Shown: positions 21,456-31,626, counted from the stretch's first letter. The stretch is DNA of 64,000 nt from Mycobacterium colombiense (GCF_001953985.1 NZ_MBEI01000049.1:62001-126000); one strand, 5' to 3'. Translations and numbers: made by a program. The notes: generated from the letters alone by a model not told the origin.

Positions 21456-21976
21456 CCGCCACGGTGGAGCGCGTGATCGAGGACGCCCTGCAGGCCAGCG
21501 GGCTGAACTACTCGAAACACGCTGGCGCACATGGTGGTCTGTCGGGACTGGTGGTGGAACTGCCCGGCGAGCGCAAGCTGAAGACCAACACCATCCTGAG
21601 CGTTGGCGAGCATTCGGTGCGGGTCGAGGCGTTCGTGTGCCGCAAGCCCGACGAGAACCACGAAGGGGTCTACCGATTCCTGCTCAAGCGCAACCGCCGC
21701 CTCTACGGCGTGGCCTACACGCTGGACAACGTCGGGGACATCTATCTGGTGGGACGGATGTCGCTGGCCTCGGTGGACGCCGACGAACTCGACCGGGTGC
21801 TCGGGCAGGTGCTCGAAGCGGTGGATTCGGACTTCAATACGTTGCTGGAGTTGGGTTTTCGCTCGTCGATCCAGAAGGAGTGGGAGTGGCGGGTGTCTCG
21901 CGGTGAGTCGCTGAAGAACCTGGAGGCGTTCGCCCACCTGATCGAAGACGACGACGATGACGCTGACGACCGCTGA
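21452..21976 (+). CDS. YbjN-family protein (Rv0487-like)
   Basis: 174 residues of the YbjN/type III secretion chaperone-like fold, ending in an acidic run ([10 protein letters not shown]). The role is unknown; YbjN proteins affect stress phenotypes in other bacteria. The ATG overlaps the mshA stop by 4 nt, indicating coupling to mycothiol synthesis. In M. tuberculosis a LysE exporter (Rv0488) follows; it is absent here and gpm1 comes next. Confidence 0.83.
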   Translation: MTATVERVIEDALQASGLNYSKHAGAHGGLSGLVVELPGERKLKTNTILSVGEHSVRVEAFVCRKPDENHEGVYRFLLKRNRRLYGVAYTLDNVGDIYLVGRMSLASVDADELDRVLGQVLEAVDSDFNTLLELGFRSSIQKEWEWRVSRGESLKNLEAFAHLIEDDDDDADDR

Positions 21977-22001
21977 ATGAGTGCGTGAGAGACTAACCGG
22001 C

Positions 22002-22751
22002 ATGGGTGACACCGCCACGCTGGTACTGCTTCGCCACGGCGAAAGCGAATGGAACTCGCTGAACCTCTTCACCGGTTGGGTCGACGTCGGCCTCACCGAG
22101 AAGGGCCGCACCGAGGCCGTGCGCAGCGGTGAGTTGCTGACCGAGAACAACCTGCTGCCCGACATCCTCTACACCTCGCTGCTGCGCCGGGCCATCTCCA
22201 CCGCGCACCTGGCGCTGGACGCCGCCGACCGGCTGTGGATTCCGGTGCGGCGCACCTGGCGGCTCAACGAACGTCATTACGGGGCGCTGCAGGGGCTGGA
22301 CAAGGCGGAGACGAAGGCGCGCTACGGCGAGGACCAGTTCATGGCCTGGCGGCGCAGCTACGACACGCCGCCCCCGCCCATCGAGAAGGGCAGCACCTAC
22401 AGCCAGGACGCCGATCCCCGGTACGCGGACATCGGCGGGGGCCCGCTGACCGAGTGCCTGGCCGACGTGGTCGTGCGTTTCCTGCCGTATTTCACCGACG
22501 TCATCGTCCCGGACCTGCGCAGCGGCAAGACGGTGCTGATCGTGGCGCACGGCAACTCGCTGCGGGCTCTGGTCAAGCACCTCGACCAGGTGTCCGACGA
22601 CGAGATCGCCGGATTGAACATCCCGACCGGCATCCCGCTGCGCTACGACCTGGACGCTGACCTGCGGCCCGTGGTGCCCGGCGGCATCTATCTGGATCCG
22701 GAGGCGGCCGCCGCGGGCGCCGCCGCGGTTGCCAGCCAGGGGCGCGGCTGA
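22002..22751 (+). CDS. gpm1: 2,3-bisphosphoglycerate-dependent phosphoglycerate mutase
   Basis: 249 residues, exactly the M. tuberculosis length. [10 protein letters not shown] carries the phospho-histidine (His12, preceded by Arg11). The second catalytic His is in [11 protein letters not shown]. It interconverts 3- and 2-phosphoglycerate in glycolysis/gluconeogenesis. ATG at 22002 chosen because it gives the conserved [13 protein letters not shown] start. Confidence 0.96.
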   Translation: MGDTATLVLLRHGESEWNSLNLFTGWVDVGLTEKGRTEAVRSGELLTENNLLPDILYTSLLRRAISTAHLALDAADRLWIPVRRTWRLNERHYGALQGLDKAETKARYGEDQFMAWRRSYDTPPPPIEKGSTYSQDADPRYADIGGGPLTECLADVVVRFLPYFTDVIVPDLRSGKTVLIVAHGNSLRALVKHLDQVSDDEIAGLNIPTGIPLRYDLDADLRPVVPGGIYLDPEAAAAGAAAVASQGRG

Positions 22752-22805
22752 CGCCGGCGGGCCCGTCCGGTAGGGCCAGATAAAGGCCATTTAGCCAAAC
22801 ATCGC

Positions 22806-22905
22806 GTGAACGGGAGCGGAACACCTGTGGCGCAAGATGTGACTTGTCCGATTTTGGCCTCGTTCCGCTAGGGCAGCGTTCAGGAAGATTTGTAGGATTT
22901 GCTAT
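22806..22905 (+). promoter_or_regulatory. senX3 promoter with PHO-box-like elements
   Basis: GTGAAC (22806-22811) and GTTCAG (22878-22883) resemble half-sites used by RegX3/PhoP-type regulators, consistent with autoregulation. TAGGAT (22893-22898) lies 7 nt before the senX3 GTG, so the mRNA may be leaderless. Motif assignment is tentative. Confidence 0.4.
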
Positions 22906-24129
22906 GTGACTGTGTTCTCGGCGCTGTTGCTGGCCGGGGTTTTGTCCGCGCTGGCGCTGGCCGCAGGTGTATTGGTCGGAATCCGGCTGTCACCGCGGGC
23001 GGTGCAGCGCCGCCAGCGGGTCGAGTGGACCGGGATCACCGTCGCGCAGATGCTGCAACGCATCGTGGCGCTGATGCCGCTGGGCGCGGCGGTGGTGGAC
23101 GCCCACCGCGACGTCGTCTACCTCAATGACCGGGCCAAGGAGCTGGGTCTGGTGCGCGACCGCCAGCTCGACGACCAGGCCTGGCAGGCGGCGCAGCAGG
23201 CCCTGACCGGCGTCGACGTCGAATTCGACCTGCAGCCGACGAAACGGCCGGGCGGCCGGTCCGGGCTCTCGGTGCACGGGCAAGCCCGGTTGCTCAGCGA
23301 AGAAGACCGGCGGTTCGCCGTGGTCTTCGCCCACGATCAGTCCGACTTCGCGCGAATGGAAGCGACCCGGCGCGACTTCGTGGCCAACGTCAGCCACGAA
23401 CTCAAGACCCCGGTCGGCGCCATGGCGCTGCTCGCCGAGGCCCTGCTGGCCTCCTCCGACGACTCCGAAACCGTGCGGCGGTTCGCCGAGAAGGTGCTCG
23501 TCGAAGCCAACCGGCTGGGCGACATGGTCGCCGAGCTCATCGAGCTGTCCCGGTTGCAGGGCGCCGAACGGCTGCCCACCGTCATCGAGGTCGACGTCGA
23601 TCAGGTTGTGGGCGAAGCGATTTCGCGCCACAAGGTGGCAGCCGACAACGCCGATATCGAGGTGCGCACTGACGTGCCCAGCGGTCTGCGGGTGCTGGGC
23701 GACGAGACGCTGCTGGTCACCGCCCTGGCCAACCTGGTGTCCAACGCGATCGCCTATTCGCCGCCGGGTTCGCCGGTGTCGATCAGCCGCCGCCGCCGCG
23801 GCGACAACATCGAGATCGCGGTGACCGACCGCGGCATCGGAATCGCCCTGGAAGACCAGGAGCGGGTTTTCGAGCGGTTCTTCCGGGGGGACAAGGCGCG
23901 CTCGCGCGCCACCGGCGGCAGCGGGCTGGGCCTGGCCATCGTCAAGCACGTCGCGGCCAACCACAACGGCAGCATCGGCGTGTGGAGCAAACCCGGAACC
24001 GGATCGACATTCACCCTTTCCATTCCGGCTGCCATCGCGTCTGATCAGGACCATGACGAATCCGAGCAAGCACCGGGTCGCGACGTGCGGCCCAACCGCT
24101 CACAACGAGAGGAAGAACTAAGTCGATGA
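22906..24129 (+). CDS. senX3: Sensor histidine kinase SenX3
   Basis: 407 residues. One or two N-terminal hydrophobic segments (about 4-26) anchor it; a PAS-like domain follows (about 45-145). HisKA motif [11 protein letters not shown] has the phospho-acceptor His164. The HATPase domain includes [13 protein letters not shown] and [12 protein letters not shown]. With RegX3 it senses phosphate starvation through the Pst system. The stop overlaps the regX3 ATG by 4 nt (ATGA). Confidence 0.97.
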   Translation: MTVFSALLLAGVLSALALAAGVLVGIRLSPRAVQRRQRVEWTGITVAQMLQRIVALMPLGAAVVDAHRDVVYLNDRAKELGLVRDRQLDDQAWQAAQQALTGVDVEFDLQPTKRPGGRSGLSVHGQARLLSEEDRRFAVVFAHDQSDFARMEATRRDFVANVSHELKTPVGAMALLAEALLASSDDSETVRRFAEKVLVEANRLGDMVAELIELSRLQGAERLPTVIEVDVDQVVGEAISRHKVAADNADIEVRTDVPSGLRVLGDETLLVTALANLVSNAIAYSPPGSPVSISRRRRGDNIEIAVTDRGIGIALEDQERVFERFFRGDKARSRATGGSGLGLAIVKHVAANHNGSIGVWSKPGTGSTFTLSIPAAIASDQDHDESEQAPGRDVRPNRSQREEELSR

Positions 24130-24809
24130 CCAGTGTGCTGATCGTGGAGGACGAGGAGTCGCTGGCCGATCCGCTGGCCTTCCTGCTCCGCAAGGAGGGT
24201 TTCGAGGCCACCGTGGTGACCGACGGTTCGGCCGCGCTGGCCGAGTTTGATCGGGGCGGCGCCGACATCGTGCTGCTCGACCTGATGTTGCCGGGAATGT
24301 CCGGCACCGACGTATGCAAGCAGCTGCGTGCGCGTTCCAGCGTGCCGGTGATCATGGTCACCGCCCGGGACAGCGAGATCGACAAGGTCGTGGGCCTCGA
24401 ACTCGGCGCCGACGACTATGTGACCAAGCCGTATTCGGCGCGCGAGTTGATCGCGCGGATCCGGGCGGTGTTGCGCCGCGGCGGTGACGACGATTCCGAG
24501 ATCAGCGATGGCGTGCTCGAATCCGGCCCGGTGCGGATGGACGTGGAACGTCACGTCGTCTCGGTCAATGGCGACACGATCACCTTGCCGCTCAAGGAGT
24601 TTGACCTTCTCGAGTATTTGATGCGCAACAGCGGCCGGGTGCTGACCCGCGGTCAGTTGATCGACCGGGTGTGGGGTGCCGACTACGTCGGCGACACCAA
24701 GACGCTCGACGTGCACGTCAAGCGGCTGCGGTCGAAGATCGAATCCGACCCGGCCAACCCGGTGCACCTGGTGACGGTGCGGGGGCTGGGCTACAAGCTC
24801 GAAGGCTAG
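24126..24809 (+). CDS. regX3: Response regulator RegX3
   Basis: 227 residues, identical length to Rv0491. Receiver domain with Asp52 ([13 protein letters not shown]) and the conserved Lys in [13 protein letters not shown]-terminal OmpR/PhoB winged helix ([23 protein letters not shown] segment). It activates phosphate-starvation genes and affects ESX-5 secretion in known species. In M. tuberculosis repeat units separate senX3 and regX3; here the reading frames overlap, so translation is directly coupled. Confidence 0.97.
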   Translation: MTSVLIVEDEESLADPLAFLLRKEGFEATVVTDGSAALAEFDRGGADIVLLDLMLPGMSGTDVCKQLRARSSVPVIMVTARDSEIDKVVGLELGADDYVTKPYSARELIARIRAVLRRGGDDDSEISDGVLESGPVRMDVERHVVSVNGDTITLPLKEFDLLEYLMRNSGRVLTRGQLIDRVWGADYVGDTKTLDVHVKRLRSKIESDPANPVHLVTVRGLGYKLEG

Positions 24810-24938
24810 CCCGACGGCTCCGCCGGCGGCGTGATGTCGAAGAGGGTCCGGTCATCGTCGTTGGCGCTCAACGTGATACGCCGACGCATGGCCGATGGCG
24901 CGGCGAAGCTCGACGATGAAATCGGGGACCGGCGTCAC
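24806..24938 (-). pseudogene. Remnant of a NUDIX hydrolase gene (internal deletion, frameshift)
   Basis: On the minus strand a GTG at 24938 overlaps the stop of the upstream gene (GTGA) and begins VTPVPDFIVELRRAIGHA, which looks like the N-terminus of actinobacterial NUDIX hydrolases. After about 18 codons the frame shifts to one reading RRRITLSANDDDRTLFDITP and a stop at 24806, which looks like the C-terminus of the same family. The NUDIX box (GX5EX7REUXEEXGU) is gone. The simplest reading is a roughly 300-bp internal deletion leaving both ends. Family assignment is from memory of typical termini and is tentative. Confidence 0.5.
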
Positions 24939-25879
24939 CTCGGGATTCTTTCGTTGGTCTCGGGCGCTTCGGTCCCACGCAGGCCCACCTCGGCGTGTCC
25001 GAGCACCGACCATCGCCGGTGATCGATCTCGATGTGGATGTCGGCCTGTTCGGTGTTGGTGCACACCGCGGTGCCGCCGTCGGGATCGGTGTAGCCCAGG
25101 CTCACGCATCGGTCCGGCGGCTGGTCGACGCGGATGAGCACCCGGCGACCGCCGATGCGTCCCGCCAGCTGCCAGTGCCGCGGGTCGAGCCGCGTCCGCA
25201 TCCGCAGCGATGGCAAAATGCTTGCGGGCCAATCCTTTCCGTCGAGCCGGAAGCGCACGAAAGCCAGCGGTGCGAGCCGGCGCAGTCCCGGCTTGTGTGA
25301 GACGGCGGTGACCACCTCGAGGACGTCGCCGCCGCCGAGGTCGGCGTGGATCCATCCCCAGCGTCTGGCGTTGCCGTGTCCGTAGATGTGGGCGATGCCG
25401 CCGCGCCATCCCGCGATGGGCGTGACGGTGTTTTCGTCGGTCAACGAGCCGGTGAAGTCGGCGGTGGGGGCGAGGACGACCTGCGCGCCGGGCAACAGCT
25501 CGCGCTCCCACGCCCGGCGGGGGAACGTCCACAGCGGGCGGGCGGTGTCCGCCCAGGACAAATCCCAGGCCAGCGACCCGGCCCGGCCGGCCAGCCGCCC
25601 ATCGGCCAGCCGAACCCCGGCGGCGTCGAACCAGTCCGCGCCGGCCGCGGGCCGGGTGGGCTCGGGGCCGAACCGTTCGGTGCGGGGTGACCCGTCGGGC
25701 GGAAACCGGGTGACCCAGCCGTGTGCGTAGGGAGCGCCCTGCACGGGAGCCACCGTCTCGCAATGAATCCACAACCCGGCGCGTGTCCGCGGGTCCGACA
25801 GGGTGGCGTACCAGACTTCGAGGCGCCCCGCCGTGCCGCGCCACCGGGGAGCGGCGGCCGACCGCTTTTCGTCGTCCAT
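24935..25879 (-). CDS. Conserved hypothetical protein (Rv0493c-like)
   Basis: 314 residues, no signal peptide, rich in Trp and Gly (AYAHGWVTRFPPDG, AWDLSWADT, YGHGNARRWGWIHAD). The repeated beta-strand-like pattern and aromatic motifs faintly resemble lipocalin-like AttH/CrtC proteins, but I cannot assign a family. Position matches Rv0493c; the GMC oxidoreductase Rv0492c that lies beside it in M. tuberculosis is absent, and the GntR regulator Rv0494 is also missing. ATG at 25879 follows CGGGAG. Confidence 0.75.
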   Translation of the reverse strand: MDDEKRSAAAPRWRGTAGRLEVWYATLSDPRTRAGLWIHCETVAPVQGAPYAHGWVTRFPPDGSPRTERFGPEPTRPAAGADWFDAAGVRLADGRLAGRAGSLAWDLSWADTARPLWTFPRRAWERELLPGAQVVLAPTADFTGSLTDENTVTPIAGWRGGIAHIYGHGNARRWGWIHADLGGGDVLEVVTAVSHKPGLRRLAPLAFVRFRLDGKDWPASILPSLRMRTRLDPRHWQLAGRIGGRRVLIRVDQPPDRCVSLGYTDPDGGTAVCTNTEQADIHIEIDHRRWSVLGHAEVGLRGTEAPETNERIPR

Positions 25880-25933
25880 CGCTTGCTCCCGTCGCCGACC
25901 GCGGCTTACCGGGTATCCGCCTGAAACGTGCGG

Positions 25934-26818
25934 CTACTCGGCGATCCGAGTCGCCGGGTGCACCGCGATAAGCCCTAACTTGCTGCGGCGCTTGCACATT
26001 GCGGCCAGCTCCGCATATGCCTTGGCGCCCAGCAGCTCGGTGAGTTCGTCGGCCAGGCTCTCCCACACCTGCTTGGCGCCGACATGGGCGGCCGGATCGC
26101 CGGTGCAGTACCAGTGCAGGTCGGCGCCGCCGGAACCCCAACCGCGGCGGTCGTATTCGGTGACCCAGGTCTTGAGGATCTCGGTGCCGTCGGGCCGCGT
26201 CACCCACTCCTGGCTGCGGCGGATGGGCAACTGCCAGCAGACATCCGGCTTCATGGTCAGCGGCGGCACGCCCAGCTTGAGGGCCTTGCTGTGCAGCGCG
26301 CAGCCGACGCCGCCCGCGAAGCCCGGCCGGTTCAGGAAGATGCACGCGTCCTTGTGCTTGCGGGTGCGGTACTGCGGTTGGCCGTCGTGCTCGTCGAGCT
26401 CGAGATAACCCTTGCGGCCCAACCCTTTTTCGCGAAATTGCCAGTCGGCGTCCGTCAGCTTTTTCACCGCGTCGTCCAGGCGGGCGCGGTCGTCGTCGTC
26501 GGACAGGAACGCACCGTGCGAGCAGCACCCGTCGTCCGGGCGGCCCTCCACCGTGCCCCGGCAGGCCGGGGTGCCGAACACACACGTCCACCGGGAGAGC
26601 AGCCAGGTCAGGTCCGCCGCGATCAGGTGCTCGGGGTTGTCCGGGTCGTAGAACTCCACCCATTCGCGGGCGAAATCCAGTTCGACCTCTTGTCCCGGTT
26701 CCAGGTGCGAATTCGCCACGTAGTCCACGTTAGACCACGGTTCGGCCCGTTTGAGGCGCTGACACTCGGGGTCCGTATGGCGGCGATCACGGCGGGTTAG
26801 CCGGGTCGCGCAAAGCAT
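25934..26818 (-). CDS. Cysteine-rich conserved protein (Rv0495c-like)
   Basis: 294 residues, strongly conserved with Rv0495c (296 residues). It contains clustered Cys/His positions: [44 protein letters not shown]. These suggest metal or Fe-S binding, possibly like DUF3109/YkgJ-type Cys clusters. The orthologue has been linked to redox balance; the biochemical activity is unknown. It is divergent from the exopolyphosphatase gene with 29 bp between starts. Confidence 0.82.
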   Translation of the reverse strand: MLCATRLTRRDRRHTDPECQRLKRAEPWSNVDYVANSHLEPGQEVELDFAREWVEFYDPDNPEHLIAADLTWLLSRWTCVFGTPACRGTVEGRPDDGCCSHGAFLSDDDDRARLDDAVKKLTDADWQFREKGLGRKGYLELDEHDGQPQYRTRKHKDACIFLNRPGFAGGVGCALHSKALKLGVPPLTMKPDVCWQLPIRRSQEWVTRPDGTEILKTWVTEYDRRGWGSGGADLHWYCTGDPAAHVGAKQVWESLADELTELLGAKAYAELAAMCKRRSKLGLIAVHPATRIAE

Positions 26819-26847
26819 CGCCCCCGAGGCTTCGTTAGTTTGTTTAC

Positions 26848-27864
26848 GTGCGATTGGGCGTTCTCGACGTGGGCAGCAACACGGTGCATCTGCTGGTGGT
26901 CGATGCCCACCGCGGCGGTCATCCGACGCCGATGAGTTCGACGAAAGCCACTCTGCGTCTGGCCGAGGCCACCGACAGCGCCGGCAAAATCACCAAACGC
27001 GGTGCCGAGAAGCTGATCTCCACGATCGACGAATTCGCCAAGATCGCCGACAGTTCGGGCTGCGCGGAGCTGATGGCCTTCGCCACTTCCGCGGTCCGCG
27101 ACGCCGGCAACTCCGAGGACGTGCTGAGCCGGGTGCGCAAGGAGACCGGCGTCGAACTGCGGGTGCTGACCGGCGTCGACGAGTCGCGGCTGACCTTCCT
27201 GGCGGTGCGCCGATGGTACGGGTGGAGCGCGGGCCGCATCATCAACCTGGACATCGGTGGCGGCTCGCTGGAGATGTCCAGCGGGGTGGACGAGGAGCCC
27301 GAGGTCGCGTTGTCACTGCCGCTGGGCGCCGGGCGGCTCACCCGCGAGTGGCTGCCCGACGATCCGCCCGGCCGGCGCCGGGTGGCGATGCTGCGGGACT
27401 GGCTGGACGCCGAGCTGTCCGAGGCCAGCGTGAACATCCTGGAGACGGGTAGTCCGGACCTGACGGTGGCGACGTCGAAGACTTTCCGCTCGCTGGCGCG
27501 GCTCACCGGTGCGGCGCCGTCGGGCGCTGGGCCGCGGGTCAAGAGGACGCTTACAGCAAACGGCCTCAGGCAACTCATATCTTTCATCTCTAGGATGACG
27601 ACCGCTGACCGGGCAGAACTGGAAGGAGTGAGCGCCGAGCGGGCACCGCAGATCGTTGCGGGTGCTCTGGTGGCGGAGGCAAGCATGAGAGCGCTGTCGA
27701 TCGAATCGGTGGATATTTGCCCGTGGGCATTACGGGAAGGTCTCATCTTGCGCAAACTCGACAGCGAAGCCGACGGATCGGCCCTCATGGAGCCTTCGGT
27801 GCGCGATGCTGGAGGTCAGGTAGTTGATCGGAATCAGAACCGATCGAGAGGCGACAAACCATGA
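26848..27864 (+). CDS. ppx1: Exopolyphosphatase Ppx1 (Ppx/GppA family)
   Basis: 338 residues. Actin-like ATPase fold with [13 protein letters not shown] at the N-terminus and [12 protein letters not shown] in the middle, the two phosphate-binding loops of the Ppx/GppA family. It hydrolyses inorganic polyphosphate (short chains for the Rv0496 enzyme), linking to phosphate and stringent response. TAGTTT (26836-26841) is 6 nt before the GTG, a leaderless layout. Stop overlaps the next gene as ATGA. Closeness to SenX3-RegX3 fits phosphate metabolism. Confidence 0.92.
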   Translation: MRLGVLDVGSNTVHLLVVDAHRGGHPTPMSSTKATLRLAEATDSAGKITKRGAEKLISTIDEFAKIADSSGCAELMAFATSAVRDAGNSEDVLSRVRKETGVELRVLTGVDESRLTFLAVRRWYGWSAGRIINLDIGGGSLEMSSGVDEEPEVALSLPLGAGRLTREWLPDDPPGRRRVAMLRDWLDAELSEASVNILETGSPDLTVATSKTFRSLARLTGAAPSGAGPRVKRTLTANGLRQLISFISRMTTADRAELEGVSAERAPQIVAGALVAEASMRALSIESVDICPWALREGLILRKLDSEADGSALMEPSVRDAGGQVVDRNQNRSRGDKP

Positions 27865-28850
27865 CCGGACCGCACTCCGAGGCTGAGGGCCCCGGCACCC
27901 GGCCCATCTCGGTTGCCGAGTTGCTGGCAAGAAACGGAACCATCGGCGCCCCGGCGGTCACCCGGCGGCGTCGCCGCCGGCGCGGCGACAGCGACTCGGT
28001 GACCGTCGCCGAACTGACCGGCGACCTTCCGGTGATCCGCGATGACGACGACGAACCCGCGCGCAACGCCAACGAAGCCACCGACACGATCGACGCAGTC
28101 GATGCGGCGCCGCCCGCCGCGCCTCCCGCCCGGGAGGCCGTCGCCGAGCCGGTGACCAAAGCCGAGCCCAGGGCGCCCTACTGGTCCGAGCCCGAGCCGC
28201 GCTGGCCCAAGTCACCGCCGCAGCCCAAGCGCGCGCCGGGGCCCGAGCGCAGCGAATACCCGCGGCCGTTGCCCGAAGCCGGCCCGTCCGGTTCGTCCGC
28301 CAATGGCACCGGCCAGGGCGGCTCCGGGGCCGAGGACATGAGCTTCGACCCGCTGGACCACTACGCCGACGTCCCGGTGGACGTCATGGACTCCGAAGTG
28401 CGCGAGGCCGAACCGGCGCTGGAGGACTCCGCCTACGTGCGCTCCTTCCTGCGATCCGGGGATGACGAGGACGACGAGGACGGCTCGGGACCGCTGCCGG
28501 CCGGGGTGCTCGGCGATGACCACCTCGACCTCGAGGACCGGGAGGCGGACGCCGCCGCGGACGCGCACCCGGAGCAGGGCAGATTCGACGCCGTGTGGCG
28601 CGGCGGCGTGGTCGTGCTGCAGTCGATGCTGGCCGTCGCGTTCGGCGGCGGGCTGTTCGTGGCCTTCGACCAGCTGTGGCGCTGGAACAGCCTGGTGGCG
28701 CTGGTGCTATCGGTGCTGGTCATCCTGGGCCTGGTGGCCGGGGTGCGGGTGGTCCGCAAGACCGAGGACATCGCCAGCACGTTGATCGCGGTCGCGGTGG
28801 GTGCGCTGATCACCCTGGGACCCTTGGCGCTGTCGTTGCAATCGGGCTAA
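27861..28850 (+). CDS. Acidic Pro-rich membrane protein (Rv0497-like)
   Basis: 329 residues. The first about 240 residues are disordered, acidic and Pro-rich, with a basic RRRRRRGD patch near residue 35. About residues 245-325 form three hydrophobic helices. Function unknown; co-translated with ppx1 through a 4-nt overlap. Orthologous to Rv0497 (310 residues). Confidence 0.82.
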   Translation: MTGPHSEAEGPGTRPISVAELLARNGTIGAPAVTRRRRRRRGDSDSVTVAELTGDLPVIRDDDDEPARNANEATDTIDAVDAAPPAAPPAREAVAEPVTKAEPRAPYWSEPEPRWPKSPPQPKRAPGPERSEYPRPLPEAGPSGSSANGTGQGGSGAEDMSFDPLDHYADVPVDVMDSEVREAEPALEDSAYVRSFLRSGDDEDDEDGSGPLPAGVLGDDHLDLEDREADAAADAHPEQGRFDAVWRGGVVVLQSMLAVAFGGGLFVAFDQLWRWNSLVALVLSVLVILGLVAGVRVVRKTEDIASTLIAVAVGALITLGPLALSLQSG

Positions 28851-28865
28851 GCGGCACCGTAGACA

Positions 28866-29708
28866 GTGCGCCCCGCCATCAAAGTCGGCCTTTCCACGGC
28901 TTCGGTGTACCCGTTGCGGGCCGAGGCGGCTTTCGAGTACGCGGCCCGGCTCGGCTACGACGGCGTCGAGCTGATGGTGTGGGCCGAGTCGGTCAGCCAG
29001 GACGTCGCCGCCGTCAAGAAACTGTCGCGGCGCTACCGCATCCCGGTCTTGTCGGTGCACGCGCCCTGCCTGCTGATCTCGCAGCGGGTGTGGGGCGCCA
29101 ACCCGGTCCCCAAGCTCGATCGCAGCGTGCGCGCCGCCGAGGAGCTGGGCGCGCAGACCGTGGTCGTGCACCCGCCGTTTCGGTGGCAGCGGCGCTACGC
29201 CGAGGGTTTCTCCGAGCAGGTGGCGAAGCTGGAAGCGTCCAGCGACGTGCTGGTCGCGGTGGAGAACATGTTCCCGTTCCGGGCCGACCGGTTCTTCGGG
29301 GCCGGCCAGTCGCTGGAACGGATGCGCAAACGCGGCGGCGGACCGGGCCCGGCGATCTCGGCATTCTCGCCCTCCTACGACCCGCTCGACGGCAACCACG
29401 CGCACTACACGCTGGACCTGTCCCACACCGCGACCGCGGGCACCGACTCGCTCGACATGGCGCAGCGGATGGGGTCGGGGCTGGTGCACCTGCACCTGTG
29501 TGACGGCAACGGCCTGCCCGCTGACGAGCACCTGGTGCCCGGGCGCGGCACCCAACCCACCGCCGAGGTGTGCCAGATGCTGGCCGGCAGCCATTTCACC
29601 GGGCACGTCATCCTGGAGGTGTCCACGTCCAGCGCGCGTTCCGCCAACGAGCGCGAGGCCATGCTCGCCGAATCGCTGCAGTTTGCCCGCACGCATCTGC
29701 TGCGCTGA
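28866..29708 (+). CDS. Xylose isomerase-like TIM-barrel protein (Rv0498-like)
   Basis: 280 residues, same length as Rv0498. AP endonuclease 2/sugar isomerase TIM barrel, with metal-ligand-type positions in VVVHPPF, VENMFPF, LDLSHTA, HLHLCDGNG and VILEVST. It probably isomerises or epimerises a small polyol; inosose-type substrates are possible. The GTG start lies 15 nt after the preceding gene, so it is likely part of the ppx1 operon. Confidence 0.85.
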   Translation: MRPAIKVGLSTASVYPLRAEAAFEYAARLGYDGVELMVWAESVSQDVAAVKKLSRRYRIPVLSVHAPCLLISQRVWGANPVPKLDRSVRAAEELGAQTVVVHPPFRWQRRYAEGFSEQVAKLEASSDVLVAVENMFPFRADRFFGAGQSLERMRKRGGGPGPAISAFSPSYDPLDGNHAHYTLDLSHTATAGTDSLDMAQRMGSGLVHLHLCDGNGLPADEHLVPGRGTQPTAEVCQMLAGSHFTGHVILEVSTSSARSANEREAMLAESLQFARTHLLR

Positions 29709-29733
29709 CCAAGCCGGGAGAAATCCAGACAAC

Positions 29734-30585
29734 ATGAGTGCGTTATTCACCACCGCAATGACGTTGCGGGAGGTCGATTCGGGCGTCTTTGAGGGCGAGC
29801 TCGACAAGCGCTGGACCATCGGTCCCAAGGTGCACGGCGGCGCGATGCTGGCGCTGTGCGCCAACGCCGCCCGCACCGCCTGGGGTGGCCAGTCCGACGG
29901 CCTCGAGCCCGCCCAGCAGCCCGTCGCGGTGTCGGCGAGCTTCCTGTGGGCGCCCGACCCCGGCCCGGTGCAGCTGGTGACCTCGATCCGCAAGCGGGGC
30001 CGCCGGATCAGCGTCGTCGACGTCGAGCTCAACCAGGGCGACCGCACCGCGGTGCACGCGGTGGTGAACCTCGGCGAGCCCGAGCACTGGCATCGGGACG
30101 GCTCGGAAGGGATAGCCAGGCCGCTGCTGTCGGCCAACCCGGTGCTGGACCTGATGGCGCCCGAGCCACCCGACGACATCGAGCCGATCGGGCCGGGTCA
30201 TCCGCTGGCCGGCCTCGTGCACCTGGGGGAGGGGTGCGACGTGCGGCCGGTGCTGTCGACGATGGCGCCGCGCAGCGACGGGCGCCCGCCGGTGATCCAG
30301 ATGTGGGCGCGCCCCCGCGGGGTGGCCCCGGACGCGCTGTTCGCGCTCATGTGCGGCGACCTGTCGGCGCCGGTGACCTTCGCCGTGGACCGCACCGGTT
30401 GGGCGCCCACCATCCAGCTCACGGCGTTTCTGCGTGGCCTGCCGGCCGACGGTTGGCTGCGCATCATCGCGACCTGCACCGAGATCGGGCACGACTGGTT
30501 CGACGAGGACCACACCGTCGTCGACAGCCTGGGCCGCCTGGTGGTGCAGGCCCGCCAATTGGCACTGGTCCCTGCCGCTCGCTAG
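29734..30585 (+). CDS. Acyl-CoA thioesterase family protein (Rv0499-like)
   Basis: 283 residues with two hotdog halves, as in TesB-like thioesterases: N-terminal WTIGPKVHGGAMLAL and C-terminal QLTAFLRGLPADGWLRI. The double-hotdog type II enzymes hydrolyse acyl-CoAs; substrate unknown here. ATG at 29734 chosen after CGGGAGAAA; the open frame extends upstream into the previous gene. Confidence 0.83.
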   Translation: MSALFTTAMTLREVDSGVFEGELDKRWTIGPKVHGGAMLALCANAARTAWGGQSDGLEPAQQPVAVSASFLWAPDPGPVQLVTSIRKRGRRISVVDVELNQGDRTAVHAVVNLGEPEHWHRDGSEGIARPLLSANPVLDLMAPEPPDDIEPIGPGHPLAGLVHLGEGCDVRPVLSTMAPRSDGRPPVIQMWARPRGVAPDALFALMCGDLSAPVTFAVDRTGWAPTIQLTAFLRGLPADGWLRIIATCTEIGHDWFDEDHTVVDSLGRLVVQARQLALVPAAR

Positions 30586-30600
30586 AGCGCGGTGTCTGCG

Positions 30601-31488
30601 ATGCTGTCCGGCATGGCAAGAATCGCGATCATCGGTGGCGGCAGCATCGGGGAGGCACTGCTGTCGGGTCTGCTGCGGGCGGGCCGTCAGGTCAAGGACT
30701 TGGTGGTGGTCGAGCGGGTTCCCGAGCGCGCCAAGTACCTGGCGGACACGTATTCGGTGCTGATCAGCTCGGTGTCCGACGCGGTGGAGAACGCGTCTTT
30801 CGTCGTGGTCGCGGTCAAACCGGCCGACGTCGAGTCGGTGATGGCCGAGATCGCCCGCGCGGCGGGCGCCGCCGAGAGCGACACCGCCGAGCAGGTCTTC
30901 GTCACGGTCGCGGCCGGGGTCACCATCACCTACTTCGAGTCGAAGCTTCCGGCCGGGACGCCGGTGGTGCGCGCCATGCCGAACGCGGCGGCCCTGGTCG
31001 GCGCCGGGGTCACGGCCCTGGCCAAGGGGAGGTTCGTCACCGCGCCGCAGCTCGAAGGCGTCTCGGCCCTGTTCGACTCCGTCGGCGGCGTGCTGAGCGT
31101 GCCGGAGGGCCAGATGGACGCCGTCACCGCGCTGTCGGGCTCCGGCCCCGCGTATTTCTTCCTGCTGGTCGAGGCCCTGATCGACGCCGGTGTCGCCGCG
31201 GGTCTGAGCCGTGAGGTGGCCGCCGACCTGACCGCGCAGACCATGGCGGGCTCGGCGGCGATGCTGCTCGAGCGCATGGACGCCGATCGGCAGCTGGGTG
31301 AGGCCGAGGCCCCGGGGCTGCGGGTGGACGCCACGGCGACGCAGCTGAGGGCGACGGTGACCTCGCCCGGCGGTACCACCGCGGCGGGCCTGCGTGAGCT
31401 GGAACGGGGGGGCCTGCGAGCGGCGGTCGACGCGGCCGTTCAGGCCGCCAAAATGCGCTCTGAGCAGCTAAGAATTACATCAGAGTAA
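30601..31488 (+). CDS. proC: Pyrroline-5-carboxylate reductase
   Basis: 295 residues, the length of Rv0500. N-terminal Rossmann motif IIGGGSIGEALL and the C-terminal ProC signature AMPNAAALVGAG, SGSGPAYFFLLVEAL and TVTSPGGTTAAGL. It reduces pyrroline-5-carboxylate to proline with NAD(P)H. The ATG at 30601 matches the orthologue start; an in-frame GTG lies 9 nt earlier. Confidence 0.95.
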   Translation: MLSGMARIAIIGGGSIGEALLSGLLRAGRQVKDLVVVERVPERAKYLADTYSVLISSVSDAVENASFVVVAVKPADVESVMAEIARAAGAAESDTAEQVFVTVAAGVTITYFESKLPAGTPVVRAMPNAAALVGAGVTALAKGRFVTAPQLEGVSALFDSVGGVLSVPEGQMDAVTALSGSGPAYFFLLVEALIDAGVAAGLSREVAADLTAQTMAGSAAMLLERMDADRQLGEAEAPGLRVDATATQLRATVTSPGGTTAAGLRELERGGLRAAVDAAVQAAKMRSEQLRITSE

Positions 31489-31561
31489 TCCAAGTTTTTT
31501 GAACGGATTGTCCCCCACCAGTACCAGTAACCCCATTAGTCCCGCTATTCTCCTTGTGTAA

Positions 31562-31607
31562 GCACGTGTGGGTGCCAGCGGAGGGGAAGCCGCTGGCATG
31601 CGCGTGC
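31562..31607 (+). promoter_or_regulatory. Structured 5' leader of the small HTH gene
   Basis: TGCCAGCGG (31573-31581) and CCGCTGGCA (31590-31598) form a perfect 9-bp stem with loop AGGGGAAG. It is extended by an outer GCACG/CGTGC pairing (31562-31566 with 31603-31607). TATTCT at about 31548 is a plausible -10, which would place the hairpin at the very 5' end of the mRNA, 19 nt before the GATG start. Confidence 0.55.
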
Positions 31608-31626
31608 CTGACACGATTGGGTTGCG

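Noticed and set aside
24852..26663. 603-codon minus-strand open frame
   Set aside because: Arg/Gly/Pro-rich composition and overlap with two conserved genes in another frame mark it as a shadow; only its last part contains the NUDIX N-terminal remnant, reported separately.
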